Below are positions 8,790 to 17,636 of a stretch of DNA of 64,000 bases, one piece after another. Source of the DNA: Roseovarius sp. (lineage in GTDB: Bacteria > Pseudomonadota > Alphaproteobacteria > Rhodobacterales > Rhodobacteraceae); the NCBI GenBank assembly GCA_027493545.1, contig JAOSKR010000001.1:772001-836000 (forward strand), in the 5' to 3' direction. The notes beneath the pieces were generated by a model. The model ran no database searches. It had not been told where the DNA came from and worked only from the letters and a program-made list of their open reading frames with translations. How positions within the stretch are numbered: position 1 is the first letter of the stretch; every line of letters starts with the position of its first letter. Position numbers and translations under genes: made by a program.

Positions 8790-9026
8790 ATGGAAGGCGA
8801 CATCGTACAAATGGGCGCATATATCGGCGCCGGTCTGGCCTGCACGGGCATGGGCGGGGCCGCGGTCGGCATCGGCCACGTGGTCGGCAACTACCTGTCG
8901 GGAGCATTGCGCAACCCGTCGGCCGCAGGTGGCCAGGTCGCGACCATGTTCATCGGTATCGCGTTCTCCGAGGCGCTGGGGATTTTCTCGTTCCTCGTCG
9001 CCCTGCTGCTGATGTTCGCCGTCTGA
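8790..9026 (+). CDS. atpE: F0F1 ATP synthase subunit c
   Basis: 78 aa proteolipid forming the rotor ring. Two transmembrane helices are separated by the polar R-N-P-S-A loop. The proton-carrying carboxylate is Glu in [20 protein letters not shown]. The G-x-G-x-G packing motif ([16 protein letters not shown]) is present in helix 1. A strong AAGGAGA ribosome-binding site lies upstream, as expected for the high-copy subunit. Confidence 0.97.
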   Translation: MEGDIVQMGAYIGAGLACTGMGGAAVGIGHVVGNYLSGALRNPSAAGGQVATMFIGIAFSEALGIFSFLVALLLMFAV

Positions 9027-9112
9027 TCTTCGGGGTATACGATCCTTACGGCCGGGTGGCGGCATGACCGCTGTCGCCCGGTAAACGCGGAAGGTTCCCC
9101 AAGGAGGACGGG

Positions 9113-9658
9113 ATGGCGACCGAAACGCATCAAACGCTCAGTGCCTGTCTGACGCCCGAGGGCGGCGCCGTCGGCATGCCGCAGCTCTGCCCCGACTGGA
9201 TGGGCAACCAGATCTTCTGGCTGATCGTCACGCTGGTGGTGATCTTCTTCATCCTGTCGCGCGTCGCGCTGCCGCGCATCGCCGCCATCCTCGCCGATCG
9301 CCAGGGCACGATCACCAACGATCTGGCCACTGCCGAGGACCTCAAGGCCAAGGCCGCCCAGGCCGAGGAAGCCTACGAAAAGGCGCTGGCCGATGCCCGT
9401 GCCGAGGCGCAGTCGATCGTCGCCGCCACCAAGGCCGAGATCAAGGCCGAGCTCGACGACGCCACCGCCCAGGCCGACGCCAGGATCGCCGCCCAGGCCG
9501 CCGAGGGTGAAAAGAAGATCGCCGAAATCCGCGCCTCGGCGCTGGAAAGCGTCAAGGAGGTGGCCGAGGCCACGGCGCAGGAACTGGTGGCCGTCATGGG
9601 TATCGAGGCCGACGCCAGGACCATCGGCGCGGCAGTCGGCACAAGGCTGAAGGGATAG
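9113..9658 (+). CDS. atpG: F0F1 ATP synthase subunit b' (second b-type subunit)
   Basis: 181 aa. After about 35 residues comes one membrane helix ([20 protein letters not shown]), then a long Ala/Glu/Lys-rich helix forming the peripheral stalk. The pattern [21 protein letters not shown] identifies b', paired with b in alphaproteobacteria and photosynthetic bacteria. AAGGAGG lies just upstream. It is 4 bp from the next gene. The symbol varies between genomes (atpG, atpF2, atpX). Confidence 0.93.
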   Translation: MATETHQTLSACLTPEGGAVGMPQLCPDWMGNQIFWLIVTLVVIFFILSRVALPRIAAILADRQGTITNDLATAEDLKAKAAQAEEAYEKALADARAEAQSIVAATKAEIKAELDDATAQADARIAAQAAEGEKKIAEIRASALESVKEVAEATAQELVAVMGIEADARTIGAAVGTRLKG

Positions 9659-9662
9659 CGTC

Positions 9663-10223
9663 ATGAAAAAGTTCATCGCGACAGGTGCCCTGCTCCTTGC
9701 CGCCAGTCCCGCGCTGGCTGCGTCGGGGCCGTTCTTCTCGCTGGCCAACTCCAATTTCGTGGTGCTGATCTCGCTCCTGATCTTTATCGGCGTGCTGGTC
9801 TACTTCAAGGTGCCGACCCTCGTCGGTGCCCAGCTCGACAAGCGCGCCGAGGGCATCCGGAGCGAACTCGACGAAGCGCGCGCCATCCGCGAGGAGGCAC
9901 AGAGCCTGCTGGCGAGTTACGAGCGCAAGCAGAAAGAGGTCCAGGGCCAGGCCGACCGTATTGTCGCCCATGCCCGTGAAGAGGCCGCCGCAGCGGCCGA
10001 GAAGGCCAAGCAGGACCTGCAGGTCTCGATCGCGCGGCGTCTCAGGGCCGCCGAGGACCAGATCGCCTCGGCCGAGGCCGGCGCGGTGAAAGAGGTCCGC
10101 GACCGCGCCATCGCCGTGGCGGTTGCCGCCGCCAAGCAGGTGGTCGCCGAGAAGATCACCGCGCAGCAGGGCAACAAGCTGATCGACGAGGCGATTTCGC
10201 AGGTCGAGGCCAAGCTGCACTGA
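9663..10223 (+). CDS. atpF: F0F1 ATP synthase subunit b
   Basis: 186 aa. A signal-like hydrophobic start (MKKFIATGALLLAASPALAA) is followed by the anchor helix (NFVVLISLLIFIGVLVYFKV) and the coiled stalk helix beginning P-T-L-V-G-A-Q-L-D-K-R-A-E-G-I. The extra N-terminal hydrophobic segment is common in Rhodobacteraceae AtpF and may be cleaved. Last gene of the F0 operon; the F1 genes are not in this window. Confidence 0.95.
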   Translation: MKKFIATGALLLAASPALAASGPFFSLANSNFVVLISLLIFIGVLVYFKVPTLVGAQLDKRAEGIRSELDEARAIREEAQSLLASYERKQKEVQGQADRIVAHAREEAAAAAEKAKQDLQVSIARRLRAAEDQIASAEAGAVKEVRDRAIAVAVAAAKQVVAEKITAQQGNKLIDEAISQVEAKLH

Positions 10224-10255
10224 CCTGTCGGCGCTGGCGGTTGCACCAAAAGAAA

Positions 10256-10277
10256 GGGGGCCGTTGATCCGGCCCCT
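10256..10277 (+). terminator. Stem-loop after atpF
   Basis: GGGGCC pairs with GGCCCC around a short loop, 33 bases after the atpF stop, followed by TCATTCGTT. A plausible end for the F0 operon transcript; the U-tract is weak. Confidence 0.5.
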
Positions 10278-10539
10278 CATTCGTTCCTGCCACGTTGTCC
10301 GGTGATGCCCGGAGCCCAAAGGCCCTGCGGGCGTGAAGCTCTCCGGCGAATCATAAGCGGGCGGGGGCGCGCCGGTCAACAGAAAGTGATTCGCGGCCCG
10401 GGGTTTTTTTTCCACAGGTTTCGCGGCTTTTGCTATCGGCAGTGTGTTCGGACCCAAAGGTCGAAAGGCTTGAGGCCCGACCCTGCGGGGGGTAGAACCT
10501 GTTGCACCTCATGCCTATTGCATCTTACTGAATCCATCG

Positions 10540-10631
10540 TGCCCGGCCCGCTTGCGGGTCGGGCATGCGCCCGCCCGCCCCAAGGCGGGCGCATTCGCGC
10601 CCACCCGGGCGGCCGCATGCCCTCGGTGGGC
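10540..10631 (+). repeat. Three consecutive stem-loops in the aroC leader
   Basis: Hairpin 1 (10540-10565): TGCCCGGCCCG against its complement, with one G-U pair and a 4-base loop. Hairpin 2 (10566-10593): TGCGCCCGCC against GGCGGGCGCA, loop 8. Hairpin 3 (10599-10631): GCCCACC against GGTGGGC, loop 19. Hairpins 1 and 2 abut directly. They may be a REP-like palindromic array or a structured aroC leader. Confidence 0.6.
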
Positions 10632-10693
10632 AGATCGGCAATTCCGATCCGGATCAACAGGCCCAGGGGACGGCCAGGCACAGGAGCGCGCGC

Positions 10694-11796
10694 ATGAGTC
10701 TCAATTCCTTCGGTCACCTCTTCCGCGTCACCACCGGGGCGAGAGCCACGGGCCGGCGCTGGGGGCGACGGTGGACGGCTGCCCGCCGGGCATTCCGCTC
10801 GATGCGGGGTTTTTGCAGCAATGGCTCGACAAGCGCCGCCCGGGAAGAAGCCGCCACACCACCCAGCGGCAGGAGGCGGACGCGGTGCGCATCCTTTCGG
10901 GCGTCCACGAGGGGCAGACCACCGGCACGCCGATACAGCTGATGATCGAGAATACCGACCAGCGGTCGAAGGATTACGGCGATATCGCCGAGACGTTCCG
11001 CCCCGGTCATGCCGATATCACCTATCATCTGAAATACGGCCACCGCGATCCGCGCGGCGGCGGCCGGTCCTCGGCGCGCGAAACGGCGGCGCGGGTCGCC
11101 GCCGGCGGTGTCGCCCGGGCGGCGCTGCGCGAACTGGTGCCGGGACTGGACATTCGCGGCTACATGACGCGGATGGGCGAGATGGAGATCGACCGCGCGC
11201 GGTTCGACTGGGACGAGATCGGGCGCAACGATTTCTGGATGCCCGATGCCGCCGCCCTGCCCGGATGGGAGGCCTACCTGCAGCGCATCCGCAAGGACCG
11301 CAACTCGGTCGGCGCCGAGGTCGAGGTGGTGGCGCGGGGTGTGCCGCCGGGGCTGGGCGCGCCGGTTTACGGCAAGCTCGACGCCGATCTGGCGGCGGCG
11401 GCGATGTCGATCAACGCGGTCAAGGGGGTCGAGATCGGCGAAGGCATGGCGGCGGCGCGCCTGACCGGAACCGCGAATGCCGACGAGATATTCATGGGCG
11501 AGAACGGCCCCGAATTTTTCTCGAACCACGCCGGCGGCATCCTCGGCGGCATCTCCACCGGGCAGGAGATCGTGCTGCGCTTTGCCGTCAAGCCGACCTC
11601 GTCGATCCTGACGCCGCGGCGCTCGATCAAGGTGGACGGCAGCCCGACCGAGGTGGTGACGCGCGGTCGCCACGATCCCTGCGTCGGCATCCGCGCGGTG
11701 CCGGTGGGCGAGGCGATGGTCGCCTGCGTGCTGCTCGATCACTATCTGCTGCATCGCGGCCAGGTCGGCGTGGGGCCGCGCGGGCGGATCGGCTGA
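10694..11796 (+). CDS. aroC: Chorismate synthase (one frameshift)
   Basis: Makes chorismate from 5-enolpyruvylshikimate-3-phosphate with reduced FMN. It starts [14 protein letters not shown] and continues in another frame as [20 protein letters not shown]. The missing base is the T of the invariant Trp codon in T-T-W-G-E-S-H-G, near 10735. Further motifs are [35 protein letters not shown] and [20 protein letters not shown]. Reconstructed length is about 367 aa, as expected. The pathway is essential, so the frameshift is probably a sequencing error. It is preceded by a hairpin-rich leader. Confidence 0.93.
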
Positions 11797-11810
11797 GCGC
11801 GGCCGCTCCC

Positions 11811-11941
11811 CTAAGAGCGTGTCGCGTCTGATCGGTTGTCCACCCGCCCCGGGCGTGACCCGGGGCCTCGCCATCGCGAAAGCAGGTTCCGGCCCGGGGC
11901 CGGGACGGGTATTGGACATGATCAGCCGCGACGCGCCCTAA
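11811..11941. repeat. ~125-bp palindromic repeat, copy 1
   Basis: Begins 14 bp after the aroC stop. Ends are imperfect inverted repeats (GAGCGTGTCGCGTCTGATC and GATCAGCCGCGACGCGC). Inside are two more palindromes (CCCCGGGCGTGACCCGGGG; CGGCCCGGGGCCG). CTAA is present at both borders (11811-11814, 11938-11941), possibly a target duplication. A second copy lies in opposite orientation at 13021-13148 and matches over most of its length. Confidence 0.8.
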
Positions 11942-12005
11942 TTGGTTTTGATTTCTGCACGCCGATGTGCAGAGTCGGAACGAATAGTTGAAGAGGGACG
12001 CAGAC

Positions 12006-13005
12006 ATGACCGATTTCTCCCTTGCCACGTCGATGACGATCATGCGCCGGACCGGGCCGTTCCTGGTGTTCCGCATGCTGGTCTATTTCGGCATCGCCGT
12101 GGCCTATGTTCTGGCCACCGGCACCGGCGCCGGCATCGGCTGGGGGTGGGTGCCTTCGGGGACGCCGATTTCCGCGCCGGCGCGACCTTCTGGGGCGGTG
12201 CGGCGGGGTTCGGCTTTACGGCTGCGGTGCTGTATTTCCTGCGTGAATATATCCTCTACATGGTCAAGGCCGGCCATATCGCGGTCATGGTCGAATATCT
12301 CGACGGGCGCGCGCTGCCCGAGGGCCGCTCGCAGATCGGCTATGCGCAGGAAATCGTGCGGGCGCGGTTCGGCCAGGCCAATGTGCTCTTTGGCATCGAC
12401 CAGCTCGTGCGCGGGGTGATCCGGGCGATCACCGGCCTGGTCGGGGGCTGGCCTCGCTCCTGCCGATCCCGGCGATGGCCGGGCTGATGCGGATCCTGCG
12501 CGCGTTTTTGCGGGTGGCGGTGGGGCTGATCGACGAGGTGATCCTGGCCTATCTGATCCGCACGCGGTCGGAAAACCCGTGGTCGGACGCGCGCGACGCG
12601 CTGGTGCTTTACGGCCAGAACGCGCGTCCGCTGCTGGTCAACGCGGCCGTGATCACGCTGGTGACCTATGCCCCGGCCTTCGTGGTATTTCTGGTCATGC
12701 TGGCGCCGGCTGCGGCGGTGGTCTATTTCATTCCCGGGGCGTGGTCGGCGGGCGGCTTCGTCTTTGCGATCCTCTTTGCCTGGGCGGTCAAGGCCGCGGT
12801 GCTGGAGCCCTTTGCGCTGGCCTGCCTGCTGCAGGCCTATTTCAGGCTCACCGACGGGCAGGCGCCCAACCCGGACTGGGTCGCGCGCCTCGATGGGGCC
12901 TCGGCCAAGTTCAAGAAGCTCGGGCAGCGGGCCGGAGAGTGGATCGGGGTGTCGGCCGGAGCGACCAGCGACGCGGGTGCAGGCGCTGCGGAAACCGCCG
13001 GATAA
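12006..13005 (+). CDS. Multi-pass membrane protein of unknown function (two frameshifts)
   Basis: Three reading-frame pieces join into one protein of about 333 aa: 12006 to about 12148, then to about 12446, then to 13005. One-base deletions in G-rich runs at 12144-12151 and 12443-12448 explain both breaks. It has roughly six hydrophobic segments (for example RMLVYFGIAVAYVLATGTGA, FGFTAAVLYFLREYILYMVK, NAAVITLVTYAPAFVVFLVM, GGFVFAILFAWAVKAAVLEP) and a C-terminal tail with D-G-A-S-A-K-F-K-K-L-G-Q-R-A-G-E-W. I do not recognise the family. It is enclosed by inverted copies of a ~125-bp repeat. Confidence 0.75.
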
Positions 13006-13020
13006 GGGCCGCGACAGTCA

Positions 13021-13148
13021 TTGGAGCGTATCGCGCCTGATCATATCCAATACCCGTCCCGGCCTTGGGCCGGGATATCCTTAGCCGATGGCGAGGCCCC
13101 GGGTCACGCCCGGGGCGGGTGGACAACCGATCGGACGCGACGCGCCCC
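13021..13148. repeat. ~125-bp palindromic repeat, copy 2 (inverted)
   Basis: Begins 15 bp after the membrane-protein stop. Its reverse complement matches copy 1: shared blocks include GATCGGTTGTCCACCCGCCC, GGGCGTGACCCGGGGCCTCG and GCCGGGACGGGTATTGGA. The two differ mainly in the central AT-richer spacer (GGCTAAGGATATCC here). Ends again form inverted repeats (GGAGCGTATCGCG and its imperfect complement). Confidence 0.8.
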
Positions 13149-13180
13149 GGGCCAGGTGATGGCGCGCCGCGCGATGCCCG

Positions 13181-14068
13181 TCAGTTCGGCATCGGCCGCC
13201 GCACCGCCCCCTGACGTGACAGCTGCACCGCCAGGATGCCGGCGGTGATGATCAGCACGCCGATAACGTCCCAGGCCCCGAGCGGCTCGCTCAGGATCAG
13301 CGCCGCGATGACAACGCCCAGAAACGGGTTGAGAAAGTGGAAGGTCGCGGCCTTGATCGCGCCGATGCGGTCCACGAGCAGGAACCAGACCAGCGTCGCC
13401 GCCAGCCCCGGCACCAGCGTGGTATAGGCAAACGCCACCACCAGTTGCCAGGACCAGGCGATCACGAGGGTCTCGGTCGCGGCTCCGATGACACCGAGGA
13501 TGGCGCTGCCGATCAGCATCTGCAGGCCCACCACCATCAGGAAATTTCCGCCCGAACTCGCCCCGCGCACCGCCAGCGTGGCAAAGGCCAGCGCGATGGA
13601 CCCGATCACGCAGAGCGTGATGCCGAACATGTCCGCCCCGCCCTGCAACCGCGTGCCCATGATGATGGTCACGCCGATGACGCCGGCAATCAGGCCACCG
13701 AGGCCCAGCCGCCCGATGCGTTCGCCGAGGAGGATCCAGCTGGCGAGCCCGACCAGGAGCGGCATGCTCGAGGCGATGATGGCAGCAAGTGACGCCTCGA
13801 CCGTCTGCATCGCCACGAAATTGAGCCCGAGGTAGAGCGCGTTCTGACAGATGCCGAAAATGATGGTGGCGCGCCACTGGCTGCGTGTGAGCCGCCAGCT
13901 CTGCCGCAGGAGCAGCGCGATCAGCACACCCAGAAGCCCCGAGATCAGGAACCTCAGCGCCAGCGCCGAGATCGGTGGCGCCGCCGAGACGATCACCCGC
14001 GCCGAGGTGAAGGCCGAGGACCACATCAGCGCAAAGGCCAGCCCCATGAGGATTGCGCGAATGTCCAT
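13181..14068 (-). CDS. EamA/DMT family transporter
   Basis: 295 aa with ten hydrophobic segments in two repeats. It starts MDIRAILMGLAFALMWSSAF with S-S-A-F-T-S-A-R as in RhtA/YdcZ-like DMT exporters, and the second repeat includes TLVPGLAATLVWFLLVDRIG and NPFLGVVIAALILSEPLGAW. Substrate unknown. It is 81 bp downstream of the HU gene on the same strand, with a terminator in front of it, so probably a separate transcript. Its start lies opposite nothing unusual. Confidence 0.92.
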   Translation of the reverse strand: MDIRAILMGLAFALMWSSAFTSARVIVSAAPPISALALRFLISGLLGVLIALLLRQSWRLTRSQWRATIIFGICQNALYLGLNFVAMQTVEASLAAIIASSMPLLVGLASWILLGERIGRLGLGGLIAGVIGVTIIMGTRLQGGADMFGITLCVIGSIALAFATLAVRGASSGGNFLMVVGLQMLIGSAILGVIGAATETLVIAWSWQLVVAFAYTTLVPGLAATLVWFLLVDRIGAIKAATFHFLNPFLGVVIAALILSEPLGAWDVIGVLIITAGILAVQLSRQGAVRRPMPN

Positions 14069-14095
14069 TCCTGCCTGATGCCTCCGGTAAACTGG

Positions 14096-14125
14096 AAAGG
14101 GCCGCCCCTGCCGGGGCGACCCTTT
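14096..14125 (-). terminator. Terminator hairpin downstream of the HU gene
   Basis: AAAGGG-CGCCCC pairs with GGGGCG-CCCTTT around a 4-base loop (one bulge or mismatch per arm), 24 bases after the HU stop. A- and T-flanked arms make it a symmetrical, rho-independent style hairpin. Confidence 0.65.
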
Positions 14126-14149
14126 CGGACTCGCGGCGGAATTGCAAGA

Positions 14150-14437
14150 TCAGACGTTGACGCTGTCCTTGAGCGCCTTGGCGATGGTCATCTTGACCAC
14201 CTTGTCGGCGGGCTTGCGGATCTGGTCGCCGGTAGCGGGGTTGCGTACCATCCGCTCGGGACGTTCGCGGCAATAGATCTTGCCCACGCCGGGCAGGGTG
14301 ACTGCGCCGCCACCTGACACCTCGCGGGTGATCACGTTGACAACCGCGTCTAGCGCGGCGCTAGCGGATTTCTTGTCGCTGCTCATCTCGTCTGCCAGCG
14401 CCGCGACAAGCTGCGTTTTCGTCATCGGTTTAGCCAT
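14150..14437 (-). CDS. hup: HU family DNA-binding protein
   Basis: 95 aa nucleoid protein. It starts MAKPMTKTQLVAALADEMSS, with a helical N-half (K-K-S-A-S-A-A-L-D-A-V-V-N-V-I) and a beta-arm/C-half with G-V-G-K-I-Y-C-R-E-R-P-E-R-M-V-R-N-P-A-T-G, the DNA-intercalating R-N-P turn, then K-V-V-K-M-T-I-A-K-A-L-K-D-S-V. The Cys in place of the usual aromatic or small residue before R-E-R-P is a small oddity. Upstream 128 bp is comparatively AT-rich and should contain its promoter. Confidence 0.93.
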   Translation of the reverse strand: MAKPMTKTQLVAALADEMSSDKKSASAALDAVVNVITREVSGGGAVTLPGVGKIYCRERPERMVRNPATGDQIRKPADKVVKMTIAKALKDSVNV

Positions 14438-14565
14438 TCATGGTCTCCTTCAACTGCCCGCCTCTGGGGGCCTCGTGGCCGGAGTTAACTTTATCTCGCC
14501 TGCGAACACAACGAATAGTGTAGGAAAGAAAGGGATTTTGGCGAATTTCGAGGTGTTTTTGTCCC

Positions 14566-16050
14566 TCAGAGAAAGGCGGTTTCCTCGAAACTGCGCAATT
14601 TTCGGCTGTGGATGCGTTCGAGCGGCATGTCGCGCAGGCGTTCCATCGCGCGCAGCCCGATCATCAGGTGACGCGAAACCTGCGTCTGGTAGAATGCGCT
14701 GGCCATGCCCGGCAGCTTGAGTTCGCCCTGCAAGGGCTTGTCGGAGACACAGAGCAGCGTGCCGTATGGCACCCGGAAGCGAAAGCCGTTGCCGGCGACA
14801 GTTGCGCTTTCCATGTCGAGCGCGATGGCGCGCGACTGGCTGAGCCGGTGCACCGGGCCGGAGTGGTCGCGCAGTTCCCAGTTGCGGTTGTCGAAACTCG
14901 CCACCGTGCCGGTGCGCATGATCCGCTTGAGGTCGTAGCCCTCGAGCTGCGTCTCGGCGGCCACCGCCTCCTGCAGGGCGATCTGGATTTCCGCCAGCGC
15001 CGGGAGCGGAACCCAGGCCGGCAGGTCGGGGTCGAGCACGCGATCCTCGCGCAGATAGGCGTGCGCCAGCACGTAATCGCCCAGCGACTGCGAATTGCGC
15101 AGTCCGGCGCAGTGCCCCAGCATGATCCAGGCATGAGGGCGCAGCACCGCGATATGATCGGTCGCGGTCTTGGCGTTCGACGGGCCAATGCCGATATTGA
15201 CCAGCGTGATGCCGCTGCCGCCGGGGCGGGTGAGGTGGAAGCTCGGCATCTGCGGCAGCTTGGTCTCGATGTCGAGCGGAGCGTCGGGATCGGTGATCGT
15301 GACATTGCCGGGGCCGACGAAGCTCTGATAGCCGCTCTCCGGCGTGGCCAGCATGCGCCGCGCGAAGGCCACGAACTCCGAGACGTAGAACAGATAGTTC
15401 GTAAAGAGAACGTGGTTCTGGAAATGCTCGGGATCGGTGGCGGTGTAATGTGACAGGCGCGCCAGCGAATAATCCACCCGTTGCGCGGAGAACGGCGCCA
15501 GCGGCATCGTCCCGTCCGGCCCCGGGCGGAAGGTGCCGTTGACGATGTCGTCATTGGTGGTGACCAGGTCGGGCACGTCAAAGACGTCGCGCAGGGTAAA
15601 ACCCGCGGCGCCTTCGTGCGGAACGGTGAGGGTGGGGTCGTCCGCCACGGCAAAATGAACCGGCATCGGGGTATCCGAGAGCCCGATGGTGACCGGCACA
15701 CCGTGATTGGCCATGACCAGCCCGATCTGCTGATGGAGATAGTAACGAAAGAGCCGTGGCCGGGTGACGGTGGTGGCGTAGGTTCCCGGCCTGGCGACAT
15801 GGCCAAAGCTGAGGCGGCTGTCGATCTTGCCATAACTGGTCGTGGTCAGGCGGATTTCGGGATAGAACGCGCGCACCCGCCAGGGCGGCGCGCCGCGGGC
15901 CATGGCGGTGGCGAACTCGGCGCGCAGAAAGTCCGTCGCGCCATCGTAGAGCGCGATCAGCCGGTCCACCGCGTGCTGCGCGTCGGTGAAATCTTCGGCG
16001 GCGGGCAAGGCGGGGGTTTTCACCCCGCCGGGCTGATCGGCGGGCACCAT
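14566..16050 (-). CDS. amn: AMP nucleosidase
   Basis: 494 aa. Hydrolyses AMP to adenine and ribose 5-phosphate, tuning adenylate pools. The N-terminal regulatory domain contains RLFRYYLHQQIGLVMANHGV and T-P-M-P-V-H-F. The C-terminal phosphorylase-like domain contains NIGIGPSNAKTATDHIAVLR, M-L-G-H-C-A-G-L-R-N and A-L-D-M-E-S-A-T-V-A-G-N-G, the catalytic M-E-S-A-T segment. The ATG at 16050 has GGAG eight bases upstream; a farther in-frame ATG at 16146 would overlap the divergent VOC gene. Length is as expected for Amn. Confidence 0.93.
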   Translation of the reverse strand: MVPADQPGGVKTPALPAAEDFTDAQHAVDRLIALYDGATDFLRAEFATAMARGAPPWRVRAFYPEIRLTTTSYGKIDSRLSFGHVARPGTYATTVTRPRLFRYYLHQQIGLVMANHGVPVTIGLSDTPMPVHFAVADDPTLTVPHEGAAGFTLRDVFDVPDLVTTNDDIVNGTFRPGPDGTMPLAPFSAQRVDYSLARLSHYTATDPEHFQNHVLFTNYLFYVSEFVAFARRMLATPESGYQSFVGPGNVTITDPDAPLDIETKLPQMPSFHLTRPGGSGITLVNIGIGPSNAKTATDHIAVLRPHAWIMLGHCAGLRNSQSLGDYVLAHAYLREDRVLDPDLPAWVPLPALAEIQIALQEAVAAETQLEGYDLKRIMRTGTVASFDNRNWELRDHSGPVHRLSQSRAIALDMESATVAGNGFRFRVPYGTLLCVSDKPLQGELKLPGMASAFYQTQVSRHLMIGLRAMERLRDMPLERIHSRKLRSFEETAFL

Positions 16051-16144
16051 GAAGCGGCTCCATCCCTCGATTGACAGCCGCACGTTGACACGCGGCGGCG
16101 GTGGGATCAACCTGCGCCGGTAGCTGTCGGGAAACGGGGGCGGC

Positions 16145-16591
16145 ATGGATTACGAGACGGTCACGCCGGCAGCGTTCGGCGCGTCGCTTTCGGGGCTGGG
16201 GCTCAACCTGCTGGTGCGCGACGTGGCCGCCGAGTTGCGGTTTCTCCGGCACGTCTTCGCCATGACCGGGCACCGGGCGAGCGGCGATTTCGCGATCGTG
16301 ACCTATGGCCGCGCGGTCTTTCAGTTGCATGCCGATCGCACCTATGGCGGCAATCCCCTGCTTGGCCTGCTGCCCGAGGCCGGCGCGCGCGGGGCGGGGC
16401 TGGAAATCCGCCTTTACGACACCGACCCGGATGCGGCAGCGGCGCGCGCGGAAGATGGCGGCGGACATGTACTGCAGGCCCCGACCAACAAGCCGCACGG
16501 GCTGCGCGAGGCATATATCCTTTGCGAGAACGGCTATGCCCGGGTGCCGTCACGGCCGCTCGGCATGGACGAACGCGCTGCGCTCGACTAG
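16145..16591 (+). CDS. VOC (glyoxalase/bleomycin-resistance fold) family protein
   Basis: 148 aa. The pattern LGLNLLVRDVAAELRFLRHV, later L-E-I-R-L-Y-D-T-D-P-D-A-A-A-A-R-A and H-G-L-R-E-A-Y-I-L-C-E-N-G-Y, is the single-domain vicinal-oxygen-chelate layout. Metal ligands are not obvious, so enzymatic activity is uncertain. It is divergent from amn across 94 bp and ends 10 bp before the epimerase gene, probably one transcript. Confidence 0.75.
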   Translation: MDYETVTPAAFGASLSGLGLNLLVRDVAAELRFLRHVFAMTGHRASGDFAIVTYGRAVFQLHADRTYGGNPLLGLLPEAGARGAGLEIRLYDTDPDAAAARAEDGGGHVLQAPTNKPHGLREAYILCENGYARVPSRPLGMDERAALD

Positions 16592-16601
16592 GACCACGCG
16601 C

Positions 16602-17456
16602 ATGGGCAAGACACTGATTTCCTTCGGGCATGGCTATTCCGCACGGGCGCTGGCGCCGTGCCTGCTGGCGCGCGGCTGGCGTATCTTCGGCACCACCCGC
16701 AAGCCTGAAAAGGCCGTCCGGCTTGCCGCCGAGGGCGTCACCCCCGTGCTCTGGCCCGAGGGCGATCTGACCGAGGCGTTCGCGACCGCCACGCACATTC
16801 TGATTTCGGCCGGCCCCGACGAGGCGGGCGATCCGGTGCTGGCGCGCCTGGGCGCCGAGATCCGCGCGCTGGCGCCGCGGCTCGACTGGGCGGGGTATCT
16901 GTCGACCACCGGCGTCTACGGCGATCACGGCGGTGCGTGGGTTGACGAGAGCACACCGCTGACCCCCGCCACGCGGCGCGGGCGGCTGCGGGTCATGGCC
17001 GAGGACCAGTGGCGCGCTATCGACGGGCTGCCGCTCCATGTCTTCCGGCTGGCGGGCATCTACGGCCCCGGGCGCGGCCCCTTCGAAAAGGTACGCCAGG
17101 GCACTGCGCGGCGCATCGTCAAGCCCGGCCAGGTCTTCAGCCGCATCCATGTCGAGGATATCGTCCAGGTGCTCGCGGCGTCGATCGACCGACCCGATCC
17201 CGGCGCGGCCTACAATGTCTGCGACGACGAGCCCGCGCCACCCCAGGACATCATCGCCCACGCCGCCGGGATGCTGGGCCTGCCGGTGCCGCCCGAACAG
17301 CCCTTCGATACGGCCGCGATGAGCCCGATGGCGCGCAGCTTCTACGCCGAATCGAAGAGGGTCTCGAACCGCCGCATCCGCGACGAGCTGGGGGTCAGGC
17401 TACGCTATCCCGAGTACCGCGCCGGGCTGCGGGCGCTGCTCGACGCCGCCGGCTGA
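16602..17456 (+). CDS. NAD(P)-dependent epimerase/dehydratase family (SDR, YeeZ-like)
   Basis: 284 aa. Rossmann start MGKTLISFGHGYSARALAPC with an atypical G-H-G-Y-S-A nucleotide loop, then T-T-R-K-P-E-K (cofactor selectivity), Y-L-S-T-T-G-V-Y-G-D-H-G (the S-T-T-x-V-Y-G strand typical of extended SDRs), VFRLAGIYGPGRGPFEKVRQ and RIHVEDIVQVLAASI. The classical Y-x-x-x-K is not evident, as in YeeZ-type members. Substrate unknown. The ATG at 16602 was chosen for the Rossmann start and the 10-bp gap from the VOC gene. Confidence 0.85.
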   Translation: MGKTLISFGHGYSARALAPCLLARGWRIFGTTRKPEKAVRLAAEGVTPVLWPEGDLTEAFATATHILISAGPDEAGDPVLARLGAEIRALAPRLDWAGYLSTTGVYGDHGGAWVDESTPLTPATRRGRLRVMAEDQWRAIDGLPLHVFRLAGIYGPGRGPFEKVRQGTARRIVKPGQVFSRIHVEDIVQVLAASIDRPDPGAAYNVCDDEPAPPQDIIAHAAGMLGLPVPPEQPFDTAAMSPMARSFYAESKRVSNRRIRDELGVRLRYPEYRAGLRALLDAAG

Positions 17457-17636
17457 GGCGCGCCGCCCCACGCCGGTGCCGCGCGCCATTGCGCAGCCGG
17501 ATGAAAGCTCCTAACCATCGTCGGGCGCTGCACCGCTGCGGCGGGGTGGCATCCTTGCGGCAATCATCATTGCGGATGCGGACGGCACGTCCCATCGGGC
17601 CGGCACCCGGGCCCGGCACCCGCCCCGGAGTTCACC

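Larger units (their letters stand above)
10224..10693 (+). other. Long atpF-aroC intergenic region
   Basis: 470 bp holding the atpF stem-loop (10256-10277), a G/T-rich patch with eight T (about 10402-10411), a possible weak promoter (TTGCAC at 10502, 17-base spacer, TTACTG at 10525) and a cluster of three stem-loops at 10540-10631 just before aroC. Short reading frames in it have no recognisable product. No tRNA or known riboswitch was recognised. Confidence 0.45.

Noticed and set aside
10433..10717. Small minus-strand frame in the aroC leader
   Set aside because: Pro/Arg-rich translation across GC hairpins, no ribosome-binding site, overlaps the aroC start.
12475..13005. Independent small membrane protein gene at the 3' end of the 12-kb locus
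   Set aside because: It continues the preceding frames after one-base corrections and forms a single coherent membrane protein.
11811..13148. Composite transposon carrying the membrane-protein gene
   Set aside because: The repeats are too short to encode a transposase and no outer target duplication around the whole unit was seen; kept only as one hypothesis for the repeat pair.
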